Below the pieces are notes generated by a model. That model ran no database searches. It saw only the letters and a list, made by a program, of their open reading frames with translations, and was not told the DNA's origin. A stretch of 64,000 bases of DNA. Origin: Mytilus trossulus. Taxonomy: Eukaryota > Mollusca > Bivalvia > Mytilida > Mytilidae. Made by a program: the position numbers and the translations under genes. The DNA lies in the NCBI RefSeq assembly GCF_036588685.1, contig NC_086384.1, forward strand, positions 59,130,110-59,194,109, given 5' to 3'. Numbering within the stretch: the first letter of the stretch is position 1; each line of letters starts with the position of its first letter. Below are positions 24,729 through 34,923 of the stretch, one piece after another.

Positions 24729-25085
24729 ATAACCGTTTCACAAATGATATCGGATATGTTCCTTACGTCGTAACTACAATCCCCTTCCCTTTCATGAATT
24801 TGACCTACCGAATTAGACTATTTACCGGATTTGTAATCACATAAGCAACACGACGGGTGCCGCATGTGGAGCAGGATCTGCTTACCCTTCCGGAGCACCT
24901 GAGATCACCCCTAGTTTTTGATGGGGTTCTTGTTGTTTATTCTTTAGTTTTCTATGTTGTGTCATGTGTACTATTGTTTTTCTGTTTTTCTTTTTCATTT
25001 TTAGCCATGGCGTTGTCAGTTTGTTTTAGATTTATGAGTTTGACTGTTCCTTTGGTTTCTTTCGTCCCTCTTTTGTCTCATCCAA
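24729..25085 (+). mobile_element. 5'-truncated family-3 reverse-transcriptase tail
   Basis: Starts ATAACCGTTTCACAAATG (last RT codons) and runs to 'cgtccctcttttgtc'. With 25735-26080 it forms an inverted pair of about 350 bp around the left minisatellite block. Confidence 0.85.
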
Positions 25086-25369
25086 AATAATTTCTCAATT
25101 ATGTTTGAAAATTCAAAATATTCGGAAAAACAACTTTAGCAAAAATAAATGCAATAATGATATGAATAAGTGATATAAAAGAATGCCAATTATAATAACA
25201 AAAGAATGAAAGATAGGGGAAAATATAATACGGAATATACACCTATCCGTATTAACCTGACAGAAATGATGAACGTGAAACAGTAAAGTGATTAAATGGT
25301 AACTTATGCAGTATTATACTTTTAAAAGAATATAAGTCTGTGATTGGTCCTACGCACTGTTCTCGAAGA

Positions 25370-25735
25370 TTGTTATGTAAAATTTCAAAGATCAGTTTCC
25401 AGTTTTCGTTTTGCGCACATACATTTGTATAAGTGTCTAGTTAGAAGTTATGTAAGATTTCAAAGATCAGTTTCCAGTTTTCGTTTTGCACACATACATT
25501 TGTATAAGTGTCTAATTAGATGTTATGTAAGATTTCAAAGATCAGTTTTCAGTTTTCGTTTTGCACACATACATTTGTATACGTGTCTAATTAGATGTTA
25601 TGTAAGATTTCAAAGATCAGATTCCAGTTTTCGTTTTGCACACATACATTTGTATAAGTGTTTAATTAGATGTTATGTAAGATTTCAAAAATCAGTTTCA
25701 AGTTTTCGTTTTGCACACATACATTTGTATAAAAT
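25370..25735. repeat. 75-bp minisatellite, left block (about 5 units)
   Basis: Units of 75 bp ('ttatgtaagatttcaaagat ... cacatacatttgtataagtg'). Each equals the XKR 3' coding end plus downstream sequence. Being a multiple of three, it creates long but meaningless frames on both strands. Confidence 0.95.
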
Positions 25736-27227
25736 AGGGACGAAAGACACCAAAGGGACAGTCAAACTCGTAAATCTAAAACAAACTGACAACGCCATGG
25801 CTAAAAATGAAAAAGACAAACAGAAAAACAATAGTACACATGACACAACATAGAAAACTAAAGAATAAACAACACGAACCCCACCAAAAACTAGGGGTGA
25901 TCTCAGGTGCTCCGGAAGGGTAAGCAGATCCTGCTCCACATGCGGCACCCGTCGTGTTGCTTATGTGATTACAAATCCGGTAAATAGTCTAATTCGGTAG
26001 GTCAAATTCATGAAAGGGAAGGGGATTGTAGTTACGACGTAAGGAACATATCCGATATCATTTGTGAAACGGTTATTCCATAACGGTCAACCAACTCGTG
26101 ATGGCGTCCGTAAAATTTACGAAGGGATGATTTCAACTTCACCATTTGGAACTCTTGGTTTAATAGCTTCCTTGTGAGCAGTAACCCTCTATCAAGAAAA
26201 TCATTATAGGAAATGCAAGCACGGGAATATCGTATCAATTGGGAGATATATACCCCGTATGCAGGTGCTGCTGGAATGTTGCTACTTAGAAATGGAAAGT
26301 TCACAATTGGAAAGCTGAAATCATCTCTTTTGTCGTAAAGTTTTGTCTTCAACCGACCCTCATTGTCAATTTCTAGATGTAAGTCAAGATATGAAGCCGA
26401 CTTAACTGTATCTGTAGTATCCTTTATCTCAAATTCGATGGGATAGATGCGATCCACATAGTCACCAAATTTTGAATTGTTTAGTGAAAGAACGTCATCT
26501 ATATAGCGGAAAGTAAAGTTAAAGGATATTGCTAACTTCTTATCTTTCTTCCTAAGAAGTTCCTGCATGAAGTCAGCCTCATTATAATAAAGAAACAAGT
26601 CAGCAAGTAGAGGGGCACAGTTTGTTCCCATTGGGATGTCGACAGTCTGTTGAAAAACACGTCCTCCGAACGTAACAAATATGTTGTCAATCAAGAAATC
26701 AAGCATCTTGATAATATCGGTTTCAGAGAATTTTTTGTTTGAATCAGAATGGTTCTTTACAAAGTATGATTTATCCCTCCCTAAGACAAGATACTTGTAT
26801 CTACGTTGGCCATTCTTTTTTATGAAGCAAAGTAATACCAACTCTTTTAATTTGTCATTTAGTTTGGAATGTGGAATACTTGTGTAAAGAGTAGAAAAGT
26901 CAAATGTTTTAATACTGTTACAAGATGAAAGAGAGTTAGATTGTATGTACTCTAAAAGATCTTTGGAATTTTTAAGTATCCACATCTGATTCACGCCACC
27001 TCTAGAATAGGCAGTTTCACAATAACTTTGAAGCCCGTCTTTGATTGCTGATAAAATGGATGTTAATAATTTAGAAAGGGGTTTCGTGGAGCACTTGGAA
27101 GACCCAGCAATATACCGTTGTTTGTAAGGACACTTATGTAGTTTAGGTATCCAATACAGTGATGGAAGATCCAGTTCTTCATCTGTGGTTGAAATACCAA
27201 AGGAACAAAGAACAGACCTATGATTAT
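25736..27227 (-). mobile_element. Penelope-like reverse-transcriptase element inserted in the 75-bp array (family 3)
   Basis: The open frame runs on the minus strand from about 27227 to the TAA at 26032 without a break, roughly 398 codons. Motifs in order: LDLPSLYWIPKLHK, KCSTKPLSKLL, FDFSTLYTSIPHSKL, DIPMGTNCAPLLADLFLY, FRYIDDVLSLNN (catalytic), SYLDLHLEI, KRDDFSFPIVNFPF and AYGVYISQLIRYSRAC, ending ISDMFLTS. The N-terminus is cut off by the minisatellite junction. G is replaced by D in the usual G-I-P-M-G-T motif. No GIY-YIG endonuclease follows. The 3' untranslated part (26031-25736) matches the family-3 tails. The same minisatellite resumes on both sides, so this is an insertion into the array. 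Confidence 0.85.
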
Positions 27228-27625
27228 CTATAAGTGTCTAATTAGATGTTATGTAAGATTTCAAAGATCAGTTTCCAGTTTTCGTTTTGCACACATACAT
27301 TTGTATAAGTGTCTAATTAGATGTTATGTAAGATTTCAAAGATCAGTTTCCAGTTTTCGTTTTGCACACATACATTTGTATAAGTGTCTAATTATATGTT
27401 ATGTAAGATTTCAAAGATCAGTTTCCAGTTTTCGTTTTGCACACATACATTTGTATAAGTGTCAAATTATATGTTATGTAAGATTTCAAAGATCAGTTTC
27501 CAGTTTTCGTTTTGCACACATACATTTGTATAAGTGTCTAATTAGATGTTATTTAAGATTTCAAAGATCAGTTTCCAGTTTTCGTTTTGCACACATACAT
27601 TTGTATAAGTGTCTTATTAGAAATG
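27228..27625. repeat. 75-bp minisatellite, right block (about 5 units), overlapping XKR 3' end
   Basis: Five near-identical units in the same orientation as the left block. The rightmost unit contains the last 16 XKR codons and its stop codon. Confidence 0.95.
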
Positions 27626-29279
27626 ATCCTACTCTCAAACCTTCCAATGTTGCTATAAATCTTATGATTACATTGTAATAGAGTCCAGTTATCAAAGTGG
27701 TACTTATCCAAAGAACAAACATGGTTAAATTTTCCACATAAACCAGGACACTATACATCATTTCTCCTCTAATGGCTTCTAGGTGCCGTTTGGCAGTAGT
27801 TGCAGACGTGAAAATTAAAATAATACTTCTGTAGCTGACAATGGAAAGAAAACCGGCTTTTCTTTGACTTTTTATCCTTGTGGATTTGCGTGTGCATTCC
27901 CTGTACATCAGAGTGACTACCATAATCAACCAATGAGATAATACAATCACGATAACATAGTACCCGAATTCTACAGTAAATATTGGAATAAGCACTATTC
28001 TTAATCCAATTCCAGATGCAGTTTGGACAAATCGTAAGAATTTGTATACCACTGACACTTTGTTTACAGTAAGATTGTACATAGCGTTGGTATAAGCTAG
28101 AACTGAAGCAGTTACACTTATCCAGGATCCGAGGATTGATGCTGCACGAACCATTTGTGTACTTATATCTTCATCAACTGGTGCTGTCAGAGTAAAATAA
28201 ATCTGAAGCATTAGCTGCGGGGTGGCCTCCATAAAAGCCTCAATAATTTTCAATCTTGTTTCGGCTGCATTGTTTTCCAAACTGTATTTGTAATGTATTT
28301 TGCGCATCTCATCATTTGTGGATTTTGACCTGCTCTTTATTCCATGATAAATATGTGTAAATGTTCGGTCAACGGTACCAGAGAGTAATGGAAACGAAAC
28401 GAAACATCTTAACGTCTTTGCAAATTGTCCAGAAACATTGCCATCATCGGATTCTCTCGACTCGTTCTCCTCGACATTATTATTTTCATTTTTGACCTTG
28501 AACTTTCGTTGTGCGTTAATTTCTTTTGTTTGTTTGTTTGCCTTAATGCATTGTGTTATTTTAATTTGTTTTCCCGTTGATATAAAGAATTGTTTGGAAT
28601 CCTCCCACGAACAATGTTTTCTGTTTATAATAAGATATATATTCATAACGTTAACAACAAAAAGTGGAAGGGCAATAAACGCTGTAGTAAATATAAAAGC
28701 TCTAAAATTACCGTCATTGTAATACTGTATAGCCAACAGAATATCGGACACTATATCATAATAGAAAAACGAAATACAAAGTACTGCTGTTACTAAAGTA
28801 TGTGCTCGGAACATGTTACGATATTCTTCAGGATCGAACGATTTAATAGATTTCCACCAAAAACCTAAAAAGAAGTCTTCAGACACATCATAAACTTTTC
28901 TTAAACATCCGCTACAACCTTCATGTAGCGGATCAGTTGTTATGGTCTCTTCTTCATTTTTACATTTTTCAATTGATAATTGTAAACCATGACATAGTTC
29001 CAGTGTAAGTGGTTCAGATTGAGTTGTATATCTAGGAACGTTCTCATCGAGGATATTTACTGTCTTATCGTTTATAGCGCTCTCTTTTACACGCTGATCC
29101 TGTGTGCAGTACTGGATGTCAAGATGTTTTTTGTTATGGTCTAAAATTTTGTTTTGTAAGATTCCATATTGTGCACGGTCACAGTCCATAAAGGTTTCCT
29201 GCAACCCACTTGATAATATATCTGTCATTGTTGTAACGCATGATCTACAAATGAAATGTACACAGCCTACTTGAATCAT
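27561..29279 (-). CDS. XK-related (XKR) multi-pass membrane protein, intronless
   Basis: A 572-aa open frame on a single exon. The family signature is EATPQLMLQIY (about residues 351-361, preceded by KIIEAFM), matching the conserved E-x-x-P-Q-x-x-L-Q motif of XK/XKR proteins. Hydrophobic segments lie near 161-182, 194-217, 376-400, 420-458 and 508-535. DIVSDILLA (175-183) matches the first XKR transmembrane block. XKR proteins are plasma-membrane proteins; some (vertebrate Xkr8, Xkr4, Xkr9; C. elegans CED-8) promote phosphatidylserine exposure in apoptosis. Whether this one scrambles lipids cannot be read from the sequence. The N-terminal 120 residues and the basic loop near 221-290 have no obvious homology; Met18 is an alternative start. 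Residues 557-572 are encoded in the first 75-bp minisatellite unit, so the C-terminus was either duplicated or replaced. Confidence 0.88.
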   Translation of the reverse strand: MIQVGCVHFICRSCVTTMTDILSSGLQETFMDCDRAQYGILQNKILDHNKKHLDIQYCTQDQRVKESAINDKTVNILDENVPRYTTQSEPLTLELCHGLQLSIEKCKNEEETITTDPLHEGCSGCLRKVYDVSEDFFLGFWWKSIKSFDPEEYRNMFRAHTLVTAVLCISFFYYDIVSDILLAIQYYNDGNFRAFIFTTAFIALPLFVVNVMNIYLIINRKHCSWEDSKQFFISTGKQIKITQCIKANKQTKEINAQRKFKVKNENNNVEENESRESDDGNVSGQFAKTLRCFVSFPLLSGTVDRTFTHIYHGIKSRSKSTNDEMRKIHYKYSLENNAAETRLKIIEAFMEATPQLMLQIYFTLTAPVDEDISTQMVRAASILGSWISVTASVLAYTNAMYNLTVNKVSVVYKFLRFVQTASGIGLRIVLIPIFTVEFGYYVIVIVLSHWLIMVVTLMYRECTRKSTRIKSQRKAGFLSIVSYRSIILIFTSATTAKRHLEAIRGEMMYSVLVYVENLTMFVLWISTTLITGLYYNVIIRFIATLEGLRVGSFLIRHLYKCMCAKRKLETDL

Positions 29280-29739
29280 ATTTCCCTAAATACATCATGT
29301 TTACCTTTATTAGTTGTTATGTAAATGGATTGATGTTCAAATTGATATTATGTACATGCCTGGTGGGTTGTTTTGGCGGCCACCATTTTTATACATGTTA
29401 CATATAAGAATATAATATTGTCTAAAAATTTGTAGCCCATAATACATTTTTTGTTGTATTTGTTTTTGTAGGAGGTTTTCTTTTCCAGATTAAAAATGTT
29501 TTATCACATATTTGTTATGAATACCTTAGATTTTGCGTTTGCAATAACCTCAAAATTGCCCGGGGCAAACAAGAGATAATGATAGTGTCCCCTGTTCCTA
29601 ATGACGTGACGTCATTGCATCCTTTACGACACGATTGTGATACATTGCGTAAAATTTTATACATTTTATGTATCAATAAATTGTTATAATTTACCCTTTT
29701 TCTCTTTCCTGCAGAACTTTAATATGTGACAAAGAGATT
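29280..29739. other. Upstream flank of XKR, no gene seen
   Basis: Probable 5' region of the XKR gene. No TATA box or other element could be assigned. Confidence 0.4.
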
Positions 29740-30200
29740 ATAACATGTCTCCGGGTGCGGGAATTTCTCGCTACATTGAAGACCTGTTGGTGACCTTCTG
29801 CTGTTGTTTTTTTATTTGGTCGGGTTGTTGCATCCCAAATTCATGTATTTGGTTTTGATGTTATATTTGTTATTCTCGTGGTGTTTTGTCTGTTGCTTGG
29901 TCCGTTTCTGTGTGTGTTGCGTTTCGTTGTTCTCTTATATTTAATGCGTTTCCCTCGGTTTTAGTTTGTTACCCCGATTATTTTTTTTCGTCCATGGATT
30001 TATGAGTTTTGAACAGCGGTATACTTTATTTGACACATTCCCCGTTTCCATTCACAATTTAACTTTTTCATCCCTTGTACCATATCGGCCCTCGGCTAAA
30101 GGGAGTCTCGGGATGATACCAGGGCCAATATGGAAAAGGGCATGTTATAATCTATACATATTGTCATGTTGGAACCTTTTCTAGCTTGTTATGCAGTATT
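29740..30200 (+). mobile_element. Retroelement tail (family 4)
   Basis: Contains 'ccgggtgcgggaatttctcg', 'ctacattgaagacctgttgg', 'gcgtttccctcgg' and 'gaacagcggtatac'. Related copies lie at 36790-36930, 38430-38700, 48715-49000 (minus) and 59040-59180. Confidence 0.65.
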
Positions 30201-31439
30201 AGTTTAGATCATTAAGGAAGGCTGTACGGTGACATACAGCAGCTAGCATCTACGTCAAATATCATTGGTTTCTTCTGGCTTTTCTGTTGTGACGTCATAA
30301 AAAATGCGACTATGCCAGATGACATCACATAATAAGAACACATGTTTCTGATAATCTGTGAAAGGGAAGCATAGCCTTTGTCAACATATAGTCTCAAATA
30401 ATTCATTATAGAAGCAGATCCCAACACTATAAAATGTTTACTACGATATTAGTCCACTCTTTACAGTTCTGTTTCAATTATTAAAAAAGCTTGGAACGTA
30501 CGGGCTCTCAAAATTAAAATCCAATCGTCTCGAAATATCATAGCAGACTTGATGCAATTTTGAAATCTGTAAATACATGGCAGATATAAATAGGACTGGA
30601 AGCTGAAAGCAACTACCCCTCTGCTAATCATGCGGTATGTCGGAGTATGATATAAATAATTCAACAGTTGTATACAGAACATTCGAAATCAGAATAATAT
30701 GTCCGAGTAGGTTTCATGTCTTATAGGAAAATGTTCCCTTTATTTTATAAAAAGAATGGATAACAATGCTCTTCTGTTAGGGAGGAAAAATTGGTAATAG
30801 ACTTCTCCGTTTCTTATACGTTTACTTAAGAATAACGTCTGCTTCTGATATTATCATATAGTTTGTATTGACAACATATTTGCTGTGTATGCACGGATAA
30901 CATGTTTTAATAAACACTTCAAGAGGAACCAACTGTGCTCCGTTTCGTCCCGACTTGTGTCATATTTGACAGACCTCGTACAGGAGCTACCTTGGAATAC
31001 TAAAATAAGCTAGTAACATCCCTTGATTAATATTCGATGTATGGATAATGTCCGTTCACTAAACAATTCAAAATTTACTATACTTAAGCATATATCAAAC
31101 GAAACTTCATGTAAAAGATACATGTGTAGCCTGTTCTTTAGTCGGGTTTTTGTCTCTTGACACATTCCCCATTTCCATTTTCAATTTTATAAGACTCAGT
31201 CAAGCTTTTTTATACCATATATTTAATCTTTTTCCATGTTAATACGATATTACGAATTGTAATTAGTTTCAGAAAGTCGCTACTCACAAGAAAACTATAA
31301 AACCAAGAATTCTAAATGGTTACATTCTATTCGATAATTTCACAGACGTCGTCTCAAGTTGCAGGACCGTTATATAATATTTGTGTCACATTTGACAAAG
31401 GGTGTGTTGCAATCGTCGCAACTTCAATCAAATTCTCTT
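30201..31439. other. No gene seen
   Basis: AT-rich intergenic sequence; small frames lack support. A short family-4 end piece lies around 31130-31200. Confidence 0.45.
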
Positions 31440-31690
31440 TTCCTTGAAAGTGACCTGCCTATTTAGACTTTTCACTGGAGGGTTACTTACTTATATGCAG
31501 GAGTAACACGACGGGCGTCATGTTTAACAGAATTTTCTAAAATTTCTAAAGCACCTTGAATCGTGTTTACAAATTAATCTTTTATGTTTTGTTTACCGTT
31601 TTTTGTCCTCTGGTCGTTTTGTGTTTCTCGTCATCGTGTTGTTACTTTGTCACCAATGTACTAGTTTAAATATTTCTTTGGTATCTTCCA
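31440..31690 (+). mobile_element. Decayed family-3 retroelement tail
   Basis: 'gtgacctgcctatttagac', 'taacacgacgggcgtcatg', 'ggtatcttcc' occur in the same order as in the intact tails. Confidence 0.55.
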
Positions 31691-31699
31691 ACTAGCTAG

Positions 31700-33000
31700 T
31701 AAACTAGGTTATTTTTAGTTTACCACGCAGCGTGGTGTTATTGTACAAAACAGGGTTTGTGAACTTTTGGTGAATTATCTGACCACTTTGTGTTATATAC
31801 TATATCGGCTGTTGTCTGTTATATGACCGGGTTGTCTCTTCGACACATTTCCCATTTTCATTCTCAATATGTTGTTGCCAATGCTCAATTCAAGAAACTC
31901 TTACAAATAAACTAACCTTATTCAAATCATAATCTCCTTTTTATATGAACATATATAGTATTGTGTATCCATGTATGTTACTTAAGGACATCGTAATATA
32001 CATCTTACAAGCTTCCTGTATGAGGAAATGTATCTTAAGAAAGTCATATGAATCACTTGTCATTCTTTTATCGCATACTGTACATAATGTACAGGTATAC
32101 GATCAGAAATATTGTATCAAACAGAAGCCAATTTTCCGTTAAGAACAGAGGGAAAAGAGCCTAAATTTCAGGTTGTAGTTGTTGTTGCATATAATAGTTG
32201 TTTATGTCTAGGTTTTGTACATACATACACTCACCATTTATATATATACCGGGATTGCAATTTTGCCCAAAAAAATAGAATTCCTAGAAAATTTAGCAAA
32301 TACAGATAAATTGATCAGTTTGTCTTCTGTTTCAAATTGTTTTTATTCTGTCATGTTGATGACCCAAAGTTGCTTATTATATCTACATCTTTTTGGCTAT
32401 AGTAAATACATGTATGTGCCTCATTGGCAATTACATCATATCGCTTCATTTTAAAATTATCACCAAAACTATGTGTTTAAACTAGTTTAACCTCTCACTT
32501 ATACAACAGTTGCATAAAATTCTATTATATTGACAACGATGTGTGAACAAAACAAACAGAGAAAAAAGGTAAACATATCAGATTGTTGTCATTGTGTTAT
32601 AATCTTAACCACTATAAAAGCAAAAAACTATATAAAATATATAACAAAAAACATATAGACAAAGCACCTTTTAGGGAAAACAAGGAAGAAAAAAATACAA
32701 ATTGTATGCTGGTTCATATTCAAGACGCCAGTCTTTGCTCCTTTCTTATATAATTTTCTTTTAAAGATTTTCCCTAGCACCATAACGCAATACATCGGTA
32801 AAGACAAAACAACAGATGATGTAAAAGGAGAATTTTTCCTATTGAGTATACTAAAGACAGATGACTAGAATTTTATAACACGAAGCTATCTATCATAAAC
32901 TGTACTTTTAATGTGCGCGTCGTAATTAAAAAGACGAAAATAGCAAAAGACTGAAGTTTGCCGTCATAAAATTTCAAAAAAAAATTTACAATTAGGGAAT
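31700..33000. other. No gene seen; one dispersed repeat
   Basis: AT-rich. A segment at about 32480-32570 ('taacctctcacttatacaac') recurs at about 38910-38990. No exon could be supported. Confidence 0.45.
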
Positions 33001-33009
33001 AAATTCCAT

Positions 33010-33180
33010 TAGCGCAAATAGATATAAGAAGATGGGGTATGATTGCCAATCAGACAACTCTCCATCGAGGTGACAATTTGTTTAATAAGTAAACCATTAT
33101 ATGTCAAATTGACGTCTTTTAACACGGATCCTTGACACACACCAAACAGCAAGCTATAAAGGACACCAAAATGACTAGTT
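33010..33180 (-). mobile_element. Family-1/2 retroelement tail, minus
   Basis: Starts 'gatataagaagatggggtatgattgccaatc' in plus reading, the inverse of the common 3' end, followed by 'aagctataaaggacacc' and 'caaacaggaaaac'. Confidence 0.65.
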
Positions 33181-33855
33181 CAAAACAATTCAAACAGGAA
33201 AACAAAAGGTCTAATCTTTATGAAGAAAATGTTATCAATCACATCTTCAAACGGCAACAAATGCACATCAGGTTCCTGACTTATGACAGGTGCAAAAACA
33301 AATGCAGGGCTCTCATTTCTTATCCGGATTTTGCTAAACGGTATTGCCGATTTGATTTTGAGTGCGTTTCTTTCTAACCTAAATTTTGTAAACGTTAAAG
33401 GGGCACTAGCTGTCAAATTCATGATCACCGATTTGACTCCAATTCTCATATTTGATCTATAACAATGTAAAACATTTATCCAAACTATCAAAAGTCTAAA
33501 AAAAACGTTTACAGAGCATGAGGTAGATAATATATAGGCTCGTTTCGTGTGTATTTTAGTCCAGACGCTATCTGCATGACTATCGATTTGACCTCAGATG
33601 ACCATATAAGCGATGTAAACATAAATAAAAATATGAATAGATTAAACCAACACGTGCAATTGGATTTTTATAGGTCTGTTTGCTTTTATTGTATAGATTA
33701 AAAATAGATGTTTCTCATTGTGTTTAACTGTATAAGAATGTATTATGTGCATCGTATTAGTAATCAAATGATTAACTGTAGTTTTACTTTTTGGAATTTT
33801 GGATCCTCAATGCTCTTCAACTTTGTATTTATTTGGTTTATAACTTTTTTGATAT

Positions 33856-33904
33856 GAGCGTCACTGATGAGTCTTATGTAGGCGAAATGCGCGTCTGGCG
33901 TACT
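33856..33904 (+). ncRNA. Type I hammerhead ribozyme
   Basis: CUGAUGA, stem II GUCU/AGGC (one G-U pair), GAAA, stem III AUGCGCGU, GUC, and stem I GCGUCA/UGGCGU. The core is intact. Confidence 0.85.
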
Positions 33905-34209
33905 ATATTATAATCCTGGTACCTTTGATAACTATTTACACAACTAGGTCGATGCCTCTGCTAGTGGACGTTTCGTCCCCGAGGGTATCACAAGCCTAGT
34001 GGTCAGCACTTCGGTGTTGACATTAATACCAACTATGTGGTCATTTTTACAAATTTCCTGTTTACAAAACTTTGAATTTTTCGAAAAACTAAGGATTTTC
34101 GTATCAAAGGCATATAATACCTTAGCCGTATTTGGCACAACTTTTTGAAATTTTGGATCCTCAATGCTCTTCAACTTTGTATTTATTTGGTTTATAACTA
34201 TTTTGATAT

Positions 34210-34257
34210 GAGCGTCACTGATGAGTCTTATGTAGACGAAACGCGCGTCTGGCGTAC
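34210..34257 (+). ncRNA. Type I hammerhead ribozyme (best copy)
   Basis: Stem I GCGUCA/UGGCGU, CUGAUGA, stem II GUCU-UAUGU-AGAC, GAAA, and stem III ACGCGCGU, a self-complementary octamer. Such a short stem III is known to favour dimeric hammerheads. GUC precedes the predicted cut near 34249/34250. Confidence 0.9.
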
Positions 34258-34275
34258 TAAATTATAACCCTGGTA

Positions 34276-34757
34276 CCTATGCTAAATGATAAATATTTAC
34301 TTTCTTTGTTGACATTCTTTTTCTTTAAATAACCAGTAAACGTACAATGCATGCGTTGTCAATATCTAGCTAGGGTTAAATTGAGGTTCACATGAATACG
34401 GATTTAAAGAAGTCGACTCATTCACTTGCAAGTGAATAACTAATTATCAATGTTTCTTAACGTAATTTGACAAAATTGAACCTTTTTGGCTTCAAAAAGC
34501 GAATTGTTATTTCACTATATTACTTTCATTATTGATTGAACAGAAGAAAAAAATCAAACGTTAGATTTTTTTTGTATATCTCGTAGCTAGTGTCCCTTTA
34601 AGTGGCGTTTGTTATCCTTTGCTAAACACTACAGATGTAGAAACACATAGTACATTGTTTAATCCGTGTTTACTCACCCTGTTATGAACTTTCATTAATG
34701 CGTGCACTTGTTGTTGGTAAACAGACTTATTCCAAGGTCATAATTAAATGCAGTTCC
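34276..34757. other. No gene seen
   Basis: AT-rich intergenic sequence without recognised features. Confidence 0.45.
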
Positions 34758-34923
34758 CATAGGCAGATCTAGGGGGGGGCCTTATGCCCCCCCCTTTTTT
34801 TCGTGGGAAAAATTTGGTTGGTTATAAAGGGAATCATTGAAGCATGACTGTAGCATTCCCCCTCTTAGGTCAGTCAGCGCCACCCCCCCCCCCCCTTTAT
34901 GAAAAGTTCTGGATCCGCCACTG
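34758..34923. mobile_element. GGCGGATCC MITE, second subfamily
   Basis: The ends read CATAGGCAGATCTAG and CTGGATCCGCCACTG. The interior shares 'ggttataaagggaatcattg' (inverted) with the copy at 56338-56502. It contains G and C runs just inside the ends. Confidence 0.8.

Larger units (their letters stand above)
33775..34275 (+). mobile_element. Retrozyme-like partial dimer, two hammerheads 354 bp apart
   Basis: Same 354-bp unit as at 8710-9738 but on the opposite strand. One full unit lies between two ribozymes, with a partial unit before it. The hairpin GTCAGCACTTCGGTGTTGAC and the block 'gtggacgtttcgtccccgag' are retained. Confidence 0.85.

Noticed and set aside
24857-25090. 77-codon plus-strand frame with hydrophobic sequence, also seen inverted at 25685-25948 and in part at 9832
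   Set aside because: It is the 3' untranslated tail of the family-3 reverse-transcriptase element, present in several truncated copies.
25344-25853. Long open frame on the plus strand with 25-residue repeats (CYVRFQRSVSSFRFAH)
   Set aside because: It is produced by the 75-bp minisatellite, whose length is a multiple of three; no start context, no family, and the same happens in other frames.
27220-27678. Second plus-strand frame with the same 25-residue repeat
   Set aside because: Same minisatellite artefact, antisense to the XKR 3' end.
33180-33491. Overlapping frames on both strands of about 80-100 codons
   Set aside because: No family resemblance, no splice context, and part is retroelement tail.
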